Positions 36,229-45,000 of a stretch of 64,000 bases of DNA are shown here, piece by piece (within the stretch, counting starts at the first letter, position 1; each line of letters starts with the position of its first letter). The notes under the pieces are model-generated. The model worked only from the letters and a program-made list of their open reading frames with translations. It searched no databases and was not told where the DNA came from. This stretch comes from Hyphomicrobium sulfonivorans. GTDB lineage: Bacteria; Pseudomonadota; Alphaproteobacteria; Rhizobiales; Hyphomicrobiaceae. The position numbers and the translations under genes are program-made. The DNA lies in NCBI RefSeq assembly GCF_013306565.1, contig NZ_PZPO01000002.1, forward strand, positions 74,501 to 138,500, read 5' to 3'.

Positions 36229-36402
36229 ATGAGCAACCAATTTTATGCACTGCTTGAGGCATGGTGGCCGGTTTTTGGAATCGTGCCGTTCCTAGCAATC
36301 GTACTTTACGTCATGCGTCCGGGCGCCAAGGCCAAGGCCGAATACAAGCACGACGCCGAGATTCCGTTTGAAGACGGGAAGGACGATCGCAATGGCAAGT
36401 GA
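36229..36402 (+). CDS. ccoQ: cbb3-type oxidase small subunit CcoQ
   Basis: This 57-residue single-helix protein reads MSNQFYALLEAWWPVFG followed by a hydrophobic stretch and VMRPGAKAKAEY. The tail is acidic (EIPFEDGKDD). The P-G-x-K-x-x-Y segment after the helix is the CcoQ/FixQ mark. An ATG at 36217 overlapping the ccoO stop would add four residues. It overlaps ccoP by 11 bases. CcoQ stabilises the complex, especially in air. Confidence 0.93.
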   Translation: MSNQFYALLEAWWPVFGIVPFLAIVLYVMRPGAKAKAEYKHDAEIPFEDGKDDRNGK

Positions 36403-37267
36403 GCGTCGCTACGATCCCGTAACTGGCCAATACACGACCGGCCATCAGTGGGACGGGATTGAAGAACTGAGCACCCCGCTGCCACGCTGGTGGGTGATCT
36501 CGCTGGTGGTGTGTTTCATCATCGCTATCATCTACGCGTTCCTGTATCCCGCGTGGCCGACGACGAAGACCTACTACACAGGTCTGCTCGACTGGACGAG
36601 CCATAAGGAACTGGCGGAATATCAGACCGAAGCGCGCGCGGGGCAGGCGCATTGGCGCGAGCAAATCGCAGCAAACACTGTGGGCGATATCGCTGCTTCC
36701 GATGATCTGCGCACCTTCGCGGTTGCTGGCGGCAAAGCGCTGTTCAATGAAAACTGCGCTGGCTGTCACGGCATCGGTGCCGGTGGGCAGCAGGGTCAGT
36801 TCCCGTCGCTGATCGACGACGATTGGCTGTGGGGCGGTACGCTGGATGACATTTACCAGACGGTGACACACGGTATCCGCAACACCGATGAGTCCAGCCG
36901 CCAATCCGAAATGCCTTCGTTCAAGGACATGATGAGCGAAGAGGAAATCGCCGCCACTGCGAAGTTCGTGCTGGCGATGTCCGATGCGTCCGTTCCGGTT
37001 GAGACACGCAACGCAATGCCCGGCGCCGAGCTGTACTCCAACAACTGTGCCGGCTGCCACGGTGCTGAGGGTGAAGGCATGCGCATGATGGGTGTGCCCG
37101 CGCTCGCCGATCAGATCTGGCTGTATGGCGACACTGAAGAAGCCATTCGCAATCAGATTGTGCGTCCCAAGATGGGCAGCATGCCCGCGTGGGGTACTCG
37201 ATTGGGCGATGATGCAGTGAAGATGCTTGCTGTTTACGTCCATTCGCTCGGCGGCGGAGAGAAGTGA
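36392..37267 (+). CDS. ccoP: cbb3-type oxidase diheme subunit CcoP
   Basis: This 291-residue protein has a cytosolic N-terminus containing TTGHQWDGIEELSTPLP, the conserved region before the anchor helix at about 33-53. Two cytochrome c domains follow, with CAGCH motifs near residues 128 and 220. The axial methionines are likely in SEMPSF and GSMPAWG. It accepts electrons from soluble or membrane cytochrome c. AAGGAC precedes the ATG at 36392. Confidence 0.97.
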   Translation: MASERRYDPVTGQYTTGHQWDGIEELSTPLPRWWVISLVVCFIIAIIYAFLYPAWPTTKTYYTGLLDWTSHKELAEYQTEARAGQAHWREQIAANTVGDIAASDDLRTFAVAGGKALFNENCAGCHGIGAGGQQGQFPSLIDDDWLWGGTLDDIYQTVTHGIRNTDESSRQSEMPSFKDMMSEEEIAATAKFVLAMSDASVPVETRNAMPGAELYSNNCAGCHGAEGEGMRMMGVPALADQIWLYGDTEEAIRNQIVRPKMGSMPAWGTRLGDDAVKMLAVYVHSLGGGEK

Positions 37268-38742
37268 TGCATACCCATGCATCCACAGCACTAGGGCATG
37301 CCTCTGCGCAAAGACCGCGCACTGGCACGCCCCATGCCGCAACCGGAAGGTTTCGGCAGGTCAAGACCGCGCTTACGGTGTTTTTGCTCGGTCTTTTCTA
37401 CATTGCGCCGTGGGTGCGCTGGACGCGGGGGGGTGAAAGCTCGCAGGCCGTCATGTTCGACGCCTCGGCGCAACGCTTCTATCTCTTTGGCCTTGAGTTC
37501 TGGCCGCATGATCTGCCGCTGCTGCTTGGTCTTTTGATCTTTTCCGCAGCGGCGCTTTTTTTTGTGACATCGCTTTTCGGTCGTGTGTGGTGCGGCTTTG
37601 CCTGCCCACAAACAGTCTGGACTGATCTGTTCTTTGCGATCGATCGCCGTGTTGACCGTATGCTCGGCCGCGATCATCCGCTCGGCCAATGGGCGAAGAC
37701 GGGCGTTCACGTCGTTGTGGCGGTTTTCACTGGCTTCACGTTCGCTGGCTTTTTCACCAACATTGTCGAGCTTGGGCCGCAGTTCATTTCCGGCGAAGCT
37801 TCGATCGTAGCTTACGTCACGATCGGTGTGCTCACGTTCACGACGTACACGCTGGCCGCGCACGCACGTGAGAACGTCTGTCTGCACATGTGCCCGTGGC
37901 CGCGGTTTCAGGCGGCGCTGCTGGACCCTGAAAGCCTTGTTGTCACCTATCAGAACTGGCGTGGAGAACCGCGCGCGCGTGCACGCGTGCCGCTGCGGCC
38001 GGAGATCGCTACACTTGATAGCAGCGCCTATATCATGCCGCGCGTGGCCAACCCGTCAGTGACGGGCAGCAATGCTGCAACCACCTATCGCGGAGACTGC
38101 ATCGACTGCGGCAAGTGCGTGAGCAGTTGCCCGACGCGGATCGATATTCGCGAAGGTTTGCAGCTCGGCTGCATTGGCTGCGGCCTTTGCATCGACGCGT
38201 GCAACACGGTTATGGAGCGCATTGGCCGCCCGCACGGCCTCATCAACATGGCGCCGGAACTTTCGGCTGTCGGAGGATGCGCAGGCAAGTCGGGCCGGAT
38301 CCGCCTGTTCCGCGCCAAGCCGATGTTCTTCGCGTCGATCATGATGGTGACCGGTTCGGCCATGGCCTGGGCACTGGCAACGCGCAGCGACGTCAGCGCC
38401 GCTGTCGAACATCAGCGCCAGCCGCCGTTCGTGAAACTGTCCGATGGCAGCATCCGCAATGATTACACGCTGCGCTTCAGCCGCTTGGGCGTGCATGATT
38501 CAAACGTTGAAATACGAGTCGAAGGGCTTGATGGTGCAGCGATCCGTCTGAGCAACAGCGCGCAGGCTTCGTTCACTCAGGGCGCCCGCCGTTCGTTCAG
38601 CGATCGGGTGATGGTGACGGTTCCGAAGGCCAGCGTCCCCAAGGTGCGCGTGCCGATTGCCTTCGTTATTACTGACCGCGAAACCCGTGCGCCTGTTGCG
38701 CGGCTGGAAACTTACTTCTGGGGACCGGGAGGCGTGCGATGA
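37267..38742 (+). CDS. ccoG: cbb3 oxidase assembly protein CcoG (ferredoxin-like)
   Basis: This 491-residue protein has about five membrane helices and a polyferredoxin-like section. The NapH-type motif GRVWCGFACPQTVW is near residue 116 and ENVCLHMCPW lies near 205. Two 4Fe-4S sites follow: CIDCGKCVSSCP and CIGCGLCIDACN. An immunoglobulin-like C-terminal domain ends the protein. CcoG has been described as a cupric reductase for cbb3 copper insertion. The start ATG 37267 overlaps the last base of the ccoP stop. An upstream GTG at 37264 is possible. Confidence 0.95.
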   Translation: MHTHASTALGHASAQRPRTGTPHAATGRFRQVKTALTVFLLGLFYIAPWVRWTRGGESSQAVMFDASAQRFYLFGLEFWPHDLPLLLGLLIFSAAALFFVTSLFGRVWCGFACPQTVWTDLFFAIDRRVDRMLGRDHPLGQWAKTGVHVVVAVFTGFTFAGFFTNIVELGPQFISGEASIVAYVTIGVLTFTTYTLAAHARENVCLHMCPWPRFQAALLDPESLVVTYQNWRGEPRARARVPLRPEIATLDSSAYIMPRVANPSVTGSNAATTYRGDCIDCGKCVSSCPTRIDIREGLQLGCIGCGLCIDACNTVMERIGRPHGLINMAPELSAVGGCAGKSGRIRLFRAKPMFFASIMMVTGSAMAWALATRSDVSAAVEHQRQPPFVKLSDGSIRNDYTLRFSRLGVHDSNVEIRVEGLDGAAIRLSNSAQASFTQGARRSFSDRVMVTVPKASVPKVRVPIAFVITDRETRAPVARLETYFWGPGGVR

Positions 38743-39269
38743 TCAATTACCTTCGGGGGCTGTTCCGCAACGACCGCTGGATACCGGCTTCGTTTGTGCT
38801 GTTCTTTATCTTCCTGACGGGTGTTGAGGCGGTGCTCATCACGCTGGCGGTCGGCAGCTTCACCGGGCTTTCTGATCCGGACCCCTACCAGCGTGGGCTC
38901 ACCTATAATGACACGCTCAAGGAGCGTAAAAAGGATCGTGAACTGGGCTGGCGCATCAGCGTCGATTTCGATCGCAACGGTGATCTCGACGGGGAGGTTA
39001 CTGTTGTCGCCTACGATCGTGACGGCAAGCCGCTGACCACGGCGACCGTTACCGGTACGATTGGCAGGCCGGCAGGTGGTCACGAGCCAGTGGCTATTCC
39101 GTTCGGTCCGCTCATAAGTGGCAAAGCAACAGCGCGAGTTTCGGTGCCGACTCCGGGACGTTGGTTCCTCTACATTCGCATCGAAGACGGTGACACCAAA
39201 ATCGAGCGTCGCCGGGAAATCTTCATCGAGAACGCTTTGACGCATAATCAGACAGGGAGGGCGTTATGA
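38739..39269 (+). CDS. ccoH: cbb3 oxidase assembly protein CcoH (FixH)
   Basis: This 176-residue protein has one N-terminal membrane helix (ASFVLFFIFLTGVEAVLITLAV). A periplasmic beta-rich FixH domain follows, beginning DPYQRGLTYNDTL, the usual family motif. It associates with the oxidase complex during assembly. The start overlaps the ccoG stop (ATGA), and its own stop overlaps ccoS the same way. In most operons ccoI, the copper-exporting ATPase, follows; here it does not. Confidence 0.92.
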   Translation: MINYLRGLFRNDRWIPASFVLFFIFLTGVEAVLITLAVGSFTGLSDPDPYQRGLTYNDTLKERKKDRELGWRISVDFDRNGDLDGEVTVVAYDRDGKPLTTATVTGTIGRPAGGHEPVAIPFGPLISGKATARVSVPTPGRWFLYIRIEDGDTKIERRREIFIENALTHNQTGRAL

Positions 39270-39436
39270 GCAGTCTGCTGCTTCTCATCCCCATCGCTCT
39301 GGCACTGGGTGTGCTTTATCTGATTGCGTTTCTGTGGAGTTTGCGCGCCGGTCAGTACGACGATCTTGAAGGCGCTGCTGCCCGCATCCTATTCGAAGAC
39401 GAGCCAAAGGAGCGTGACGACCGTGACCGTGACTAG
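39266..39436 (+). CDS. ccoS: cbb3 oxidase maturation protein CcoS
   Basis: This 56-residue protein begins MSSLLLLIPIALALGV. One membrane helix is followed by FLWSLRAGQYDDLEGAAAR and an acidic/basic tail. The W-x-x-R-x-GQYDDLxGxAxR block is the CcoS signature. CcoS is required for cofactor (heme b, Cu) insertion into CcoN. The ATG overlaps the ccoH stop, with GGGAGG seven bases upstream. Confidence 0.93.
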   Translation: MSSLLLLIPIALALGVLYLIAFLWSLRAGQYDDLEGAAARILFEDEPKERDDRDRD

Positions 39437-39803
39437 CTATTCGACAGTGTTTCCGAAGGATACGCCGGAGCGTAAGCGTGCGCGGGCAATTCTGGCGGTA
39501 TTCAACTCGACCATGGCGCTCTTCATCGGTGCGATGACGGTTGGTTGGCCAGTCGGATTGGCAGTGGCCGTCGTGCTGGCTGTGCTGCCGTATACGCCGC
39601 TGCTGCTGCGCGTCGTTCCGGAACTGGTCGCGGAAAACAAGCTCTCTTCTGCGCTCGCCGCATTTCTTGCAGGCGCCGTAGTGGGCACCGTGATCTGGGG
39701 CTTTTCGGTTGCATTCTATATCGCGCTCGCTTTGGTGCCGGTGATGTTGGCGACCATCCTCTATGCTGCGGTTTCGAATCCGCAGATTTCTAGCGTCGAT
39801 TAG
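39423..39803 (+). CDS. Membrane protein of unknown function at the end of the cco operon
   Basis: This protein of about 126 residues has a short polar N-terminus and two long hydrophobic blocks, probably four membrane helices (ILAVFNSTMALFIGAM onward and SALAAFLAGAVVGTVIW onward). The GTG start at 39423 is chosen because AAGGAG lies ten bases upstream inside ccoS; GTG 39414 is too close to it. It overlaps ccoS by 14 bases and precedes the operon terminator, so it is co-expressed with the oxidase. It has no metal-ATPase motif. No family is recognised. Confidence 0.6.
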   Translation: MTVTSYSTVFPKDTPERKRARAILAVFNSTMALFIGAMTVGWPVGLAVAVVLAVLPYTPLLLRVVPELVAENKLSSALAAFLAGAVVGTVIWGFSVAFYIALALVPVMLATILYAAVSNPQISSVD

Positions 39804-39849
39804 AAACGTTATATCTGGCGCCGACATATCCGCAGAACTGTCATGAGAA

Positions 39850-39877
39850 AGGGGAGCATCGCGCTCCTCTTTTTTTA
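39850..39877 (+). terminator. Intrinsic terminator of the cco operon
   Basis: AGGGGAGC pairs with GCTCCTCT (one G-T) over a five-base loop, followed directly by a run of about seven T. Confidence 0.9.
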
Positions 39878-39938
39878 TGCCTGAGCCGCCCCACATGGAG
39901 CGTGCGCGCCTCCATTTTTCGTGATTGTCGCCGCGCGT

Positions 39939-39964
39939 GGAACATGCCAGCGCCAGCGCGCGTT
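39939..39964 (+). promoter_or_regulatory. Candidate EcfG-type general stress promoter of sod
   Basis: GGAAC at 39939-39943 is followed after 17 bases by CGTT at 39961-39964. This fits my memory of the alphaproteobacterial EcfG (ECF15) consensus GGAAC-N16/17-CGTT. The sod ATG is 42 bases downstream, a suitable distance for a short leader. Confidence 0.58.
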
Positions 39965-40005
39965 TTATTGTGGGCCGGTGCTGCCGGAAGCGAAGGAAGT
40001 TTGCG

Positions 40006-40710
40006 ATGAGAAAATTGACCGGAGCGCTTGCGTTCGCGGCAGTGCTTGCAACAACTGCTGTCGGGTTTGCTGCAGAACCGAAAGCGCCATTTGAGCTGCC
40101 GCCACTGCCTTACGCAGCGAACGCGCTTGAGCCTGTGATCGATGCCAAGACGATGGAGATCCATCATGGCAAGCACCACCAAGCCTATGTAACGGGGCTC
40201 AACAAAGCGATTGCGGCCGACAAAGCTTTAGAGGGCAAATCGCTTGAGGAGTTGCTTGCAAACGCGGGCACGCTGCCTGCTGCGGTGCGTAATAATGCGG
40301 GCGGCCACTGGAACCACTCGCAGTTCTGGAAATCGATGAAGGCACCGGGCACCGGCGGTAAACCCGCTGACGCGCTTGCTAAGGCCATCGAGACAAAGTT
40401 CGGCAGCATCGATGAGTTCAAGCAGAAGTTTCAGACCGCAGGCACCGGCCGGTTCGGTTCAGGCTGGGTTTGGCTGGTTGTAACGCCGGGTGGTGAGCTG
40501 GAAATCACCTCGACGCCTAATCAGGATAATCCGCTGATGGATGTTGCAGAGGTAAAAGGCGCGCCGATCCTGGGCAACGATTTGTGGGAGCACGCCTACT
40601 ACCTGAAATATCAGAACCGCCGCGCGGACTATCTCGGCGCCTGGTGGGATCTCGTCGATTGGGCTGAAGTTTCCAAGCGCTTTGATGCTGCAAAATCGGC
40701 CGCGAATTGA
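40006..40710 (+). CDS. Exported Fe/Mn-family superoxide dismutase
   Basis: This 234-residue enzyme has a signal peptide ([23 protein letters not shown]) followed by a complete SOD. Metal ligands are H in [13 protein letters not shown] in [10 protein letters not shown], and D and H in NDLWEHAYY. The active-site glutamine is in TPNQDNP and the residue before the second histidine is glycine. That pattern is of the Mn-type or cambialistic enzymes rather than Fe-type. It detoxifies superoxide, here probably in the periplasm. GAAGGAAG precedes the ATG. It has its own promoter candidate and terminator, just after the cbb3 operon. Confidence 0.93.
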   Translation: MRKLTGALAFAAVLATTAVGFAAEPKAPFELPPLPYAANALEPVIDAKTMEIHHGKHHQAYVTGLNKAIAADKALEGKSLEELLANAGTLPAAVRNNAGGHWNHSQFWKSMKAPGTGGKPADALAKAIETKFGSIDEFKQKFQTAGTGRFGSGWVWLVVTPGGELEITSTPNQDNPLMDVAEVKGAPILGNDLWEHAYYLKYQNRRADYLGAWWDLVDWAEVSKRFDAAKSAAN

Positions 40711-40738
40711 TTTCCAATCTTTCGATCATATGAGACTT

Positions 40739-40772
40739 GAGCGGCGCCTTGACGGCGCCGCTCTGCATTTTT
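40739..40772 (+). terminator. Intrinsic terminator of sod
   Basis: A perfect 10-base stem GAGCGGCGCC / GGCGCCGCTC with a five-base loop is followed by TGCATTTTT. It sits 28 bases past the stop codon. Confidence 0.92.
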
Positions 40773-40793
40773 GCTACGGACCCGCAAATGCGG

Positions 40794-40994
40794 TCAGGCC
40801 GCTGCTGCAAGCAGCTTCTTCGCTGTGTCGGCAGCAATGTGGTCGTGCTCAACGGCAAGATTGAACCACTGGGCCTTGATGGTGTCGTCGCTTGCACCCT
40901 GATACAGACGGAAATATCGATCCGTGCGCCGTTGCGCGTGTTTTACGATCGACTGCAGGTGCTTGATGTTCGTGATTGAAGACGTCGAGGACAT
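40794..40994 (-). CDS. Small helical hypothetical protein
   Basis: This 66-residue polar, probably all-helical protein contains YFRLYQGASDDTIKAQWFNL and ends HDHIAADTAKKLLAAAA. There is no signal or membrane helix. GGAAG lies six bases upstream of the ATG, and amino acid use looks genuine. It converges on sod with a terminator between. No family is recognised. Confidence 0.5.
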   Translation of the reverse strand: MSSTSSITNIKHLQSIVKHAQRRTDRYFRLYQGASDDTIKAQWFNLAVEHDHIAADTAKKLLAAAA

Positions 40995-41404
40995 GCGTCA
41001 CTTCCAACTTGAAGTGTGCGGCTGTCATGTACGTGCGTGCACAGACTGCGAACGGTCAATCCGTTCGCACGCAAATGCGCATTAGCCGCCAAATTTTGAA
41101 TAAGCTCGTTCGCTCACCCGGAACTGCGATTGCGTTCCGGGGCTACTGCCCGGCTTTGTGACGCCGAGCCTCCGCATATACTTCGTTGGTTGTAAAATGC
41201 ATGGCAGTGAAAGCTAGAGCTTCGGCGTTGGTAAAACAAGCTCCCCGGCCCTGATGTCGCGGAGTCACGTCATGTGTAGTGCCGTCACTGTTTTCGCCGG
41301 ACTGACAGGGCGCCAAGGTGATGGCCGGAACAACGAGCCTACTTGATCACGAGATTTGGTACTGTTTGATATTGCACCGTCCGGTTTTGAGGGAGCAGTC
41401 AGTT
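40995..41404. other. Gene-free stretch with two perfect hairpins
   Basis: These 410 bases contain TGCGAACGG-TCAAT-CCGTTCGCA at 41047-41069 and CCGGAAC-N9-GTTCCGG at 41118-41140. Neither is followed by a T run. No protein or known RNA is recognised. An independent small RNA or operator sites are possible. Confidence 0.45.
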
Positions 41405-41641
41405 ATGTTCTTTACGCATTTGTGCCGTGTGATTGCGGGTGTGGCACTATTTTTGGGCGCTGTCCGGTTTGCATTTGGCGTCGCCACCGCGAGTGGCATT
41501 TTAAGCCTAGAGGTATTGGCGCGGTACACGACGAAAACGTCGTCGGGTGCAGCTATCGATTCAGGAGCGCTGGTCATCTTTGCTGCAGTGGTTATCGGAA
41601 CGCTGGCAGAAATAAGCCTATCGGTGCGGCGCCGACCGTAG
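41405..41641 (+). CDS. Small two-helix membrane protein, uncertain
   Basis: This 78-residue frame from ATG 41405 has GGGAG ten bases upstream. Hydrophobic segments lie at about 5-28 (RVIAGVALFLGAVRFAFGVA) and 53-70 (ALVIFAAVVIGTLAEISL), with a polar segment between. It ends in basic residues. No family is recognised. It is plausible as a small inner-membrane protein, but it has no neighbour support. Confidence 0.4.
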   Translation: MFFTHLCRVIAGVALFLGAVRFAFGVATASGILSLEVLARYTTKTSSGAAIDSGALVIFAAVVIGTLAEISLSVRRRP

Positions 41642-41683
41642 CAACGGTGATGTGCAACGACGCGAAATTCGTAGGGGCACTTT

Positions 41684-41938
41684 CTACCGCTCGACAGGTG
41701 TTACCGCACCCATGACATTGGTTTGCACTACGCCCTCGATTGGCGTGATCTTCGTCAGCACGGCTGCATTGGCGTCGCGCCCTGATGGACAATCGAGCTG
41801 AGCGACGAGCTTGTCGTCCGCCAGCACCACGACATTGGCGAGCTTGCAGGCATCGAATTCAATCGATCTGATTTTTGTGCTGACATCGCCGGCGTTGGCC
41901 GCTCGCAGCAGCTCAATCAGCAGATATACCTTAACCAT
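41684..41938 (-). CDS. Stand-alone Lrp/AsnC-type ligand-binding (RAM-like) domain protein
   Basis: This 84-residue protein has a beta-alpha-beta-beta-alpha-beta pattern: VKVYLLIELL, a helix, VVVLADDKLVAQLDC, then a helix ending in LTKITPIEGVVQTNV. The closing I-x-x-I-x-GV-x-x-T motif and size resemble the RAM domain of Lrp/AsnC regulators without the DNA-binding part. Such solo domains bind small effectors and may pair with full-length Lrp proteins. The assignment is structural guesswork from the pattern. GGAGCGGAGAAG directly precedes the ATG. Confidence 0.55.
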   Translation of the reverse strand: MVKVYLLIELLRAANAGDVSTKIRSIEFDACKLANVVVLADDKLVAQLDCPSGRDANAAVLTKITPIEGVVQTNVMGAVTPVER

Positions 41939-42075
41939 CTTCTCCGCTCCCGTTGCATGGCGCTGGAGGGATAACGCTGCAGCCTGCGCTGCCGGTTCCG
42001 TGCACGGAGTGGTGTGGTCAGGACTCAGTTATGTCGCGCGCAGTACTGCGGTGCAGGCAGGTTGTTGTCTGGCAC

Positions 42076-45000
42076 TCAGTGGAAGTCGCGGGAGGCAGGC
42101 AGTATGCGCACGTTGCGTGGATGGTGGGCGCGGGGTTGCTGCGGATGCTTGAACACGTCGGCTCTGGCGAGTTCTATCGTCGACGTGTGCCCGTCAGACA
42201 GGCGCAGCAGATCATCGCTGCGGTCGTGGACTCTGACAGCCATCAGATGAGCAACGCCCTCCGGGCTGATCTGCATGCGGCCTTCGACCAGCAGCAGCCG
42301 TGCGCCCATAACCTCACGGCGAAATTTTTCGAATTGGCGTGCCCACAGTACGATGTTGACGATGCCGGTCTCGTCCTCAATCGTGATGAAAATCGCATTG
42401 CCTTTGCCCGGCCGCTGACGAACCAGCACAACGCCAGCCACGCGCACCCAAGCGCCGTCAGGGCGTTGGTTGGCTTCAAAGCATGTCACAATGCCGTTGC
42501 GCGCAAAGCCATCGCGCAGACAGCCGATCGGATGCCCCTTCAGTGACAGGCGCGCTGTCTGGTAGTCGGTTACGACGTGTTCGCTGAGCGACATCTCCGG
42601 CAGGTTGGCCGGTGGCTCGTTCGCCAGCTCCCGTTCGCGTGCGGCAACGAATAGCGGCAATTCTTCCGCATCGGGAAAACGTCGTGCGGCCCACAAGGCA
42701 TCGCGCCGATTGAGGGCGACGGACTGAAAACAATCGGCATCCGCAAGCACGCGAAGCGCCTTTTGTGGCAAGCCGGTGCGCAAGGCAAAGCTGTCTATGT
42801 CAGCATAGCCGTTGCCGCGTCGATTGATTAGAATCTGGCTCCAGGCCTTATGCATGCCGTCGAGCTGGCGGAAGCCAAGCCTGAGAGACGTGCGGCCGTT
42901 AGAACCAACAGTCAGGGTGTTGTCCCAGACACTTGCATTGACGTCGACGGGATGCACCTCAACGCCATGCTCGCGGGCATCACGCACAATCTGAGCCGGC
43001 GCATAAAATCCCATCGGTTGCGCGTTAAGCAGCGCACAGGCAAAGGCCGCCGGATAGCGACACTTGATGAATGACGATACATAAACAAGGCGAGCAAACG
43101 AGGCCGCATGGCTTTCTGGAAATCCGTACTCGCCAAAGCCCTTGATCTGCTCGAAGCAGCGTTGCGCAAAGTCGCGCTCGTAGCCGCGCTCGACCATGCG
43201 CTCTACCATTTTTGTCTCGAAGGTATGGATGGTGCCGACATTGCGAAATGTCGCCATGGCGCGTCGCAAGCCGTTTGCGTCCGCATCGCTGAATTCGGCG
43301 GCCACCATGGCGAGGTGCATTGCCTGCTCCTGGAACAGCGGCACGCCTTTGGTTCGGAACAGGATATGCTTGAGTTCGTCGGGATCATGGGGCGGCGCTG
43401 GCGAAGGGAAGGTGATGGACTCAGCCCCCGAGCGACGGCGTAAGTAAGGATGCACCATATCGCCCTGGATCGGCCCCGGCCGCACAATCGCAACCTGAAT
43501 GACGAGATCGTAGAATTCCTTCGGCTTCAAGCGTGGCAGCATGTTGATTTGGGCCCGGCTCTCGACCTGGAATACGCCGATGGAATCGCCCTTCTGCAGC
43601 ATTGCGTAAACATCCGCCTGCTCCGGTGGGATGGTGGCGAGATCGTAGTCGACCCTTTCGTGCACCCGCATAAGATCGAGCGCTTTGCGGATGCAGGTGA
43701 GCATGCCGAGCGCCAGAACATCGACCTTCATCAGCCCGAGCGTGTCGATGTCGTCCTTGTCCCACTCTATGAAAGTCCGTTTCTCCATTGCCGCGTTGCC
43801 GATGGGGACCAGCGCATCGAGGCGGTGGCGCGCGAGCACAAAGCCGCCGACATGCTGCGAAAGGTGCCGAGGAAATCCAAGAATGCGGCATGCGAGAACG
43901 ATCGCGCGCCGGATGACCGGGTTTTGCGGATCGAGCCCGGCCTGACGCAGATGCGCGTCGCTGATCGAAGAGCCCCAGCTCCCCCATTGTGTGCCAGCGA
44001 TGCGCCCCGTGATGTCGTCGGAGAGCCCGAGCACCTTGCCGACATCGCGAATGGCGCTGCGCGGACGGTATCGAATGACGGTGGCGACGAGACCCGCTCG
44101 CTCCCGGCCATAACGGTCGTAAATGTATTGAATGACTTCCTCGCGCCGCTCGTGCTCAAAGTCGACGTCGATATCCGGCGGTTCGCGCCGCTCGCTTGAA
44201 ATAAAACGCGCGAATAAAAGATTGCTTCGCGCCGGATCAACCGAGGTGATGCCGAGCACGTAGCAGACAGCGGAATTCGCCGCCGAGCCGCGTCCTTGGC
44301 ACAGGATGGCGCGACGCCGGGCCTCGGACACGATGTCGTGAATGGTTAGGAAATACGGCGCGTATTGCAGCGTGTCGATGATGGCAAGCTCATCGCGCAA
44401 TTGCGTTGCGACCTTCTCCGGAATAGCTCCATCGTAGCGGGTGTTGGCTTCACGCCACGTCAGGTGCTCAAGCCAGCCTTGCGGTGTCCATCCGGCCGGC
44501 ACCGGCTCGTCGGGATATTCGTACTTCAGGTCTCCGAGCGAGAAGCTAACGCGGGACAACAGATCCTGCGTTGCCGCGATCGCTTCGGGAATATCCCGGA
44601 AAAGATGCGCCATCGCTGCGGGCGTTTTGAGATGTCGCTCAGCGTTTGCTTCCAGCCGACGACCGGCGGTTTCGATCCGCAGGCCCTCGCGAATGCAGGT
44701 CAGCACATCCTGAACGGGGCGTTGTTTCGGTGTGTCGTAGAGCACATCGTTGACCGCTATGAGCGGAACGCTGCTTGAAACAGAAAGCTGGTGCAGGGCG
44801 GCGAGACGGCGCCGATCATCGTAGCGAAAGTGCTGAGCAGCCGCGAGCCACACGCGATCGCGCGCTGTCTTTCGCAAAGTTGCAAGAATTACGGTCAGTC
44901 GCGTCAGATCAGGCTCGGGTGGGATGACGATGAGCAGCAAGCCCGTCAGGTCGGCGAGAAGATCGTCCAGGCAAAGCTTACACTCGCCTTTGCCAGCCTT

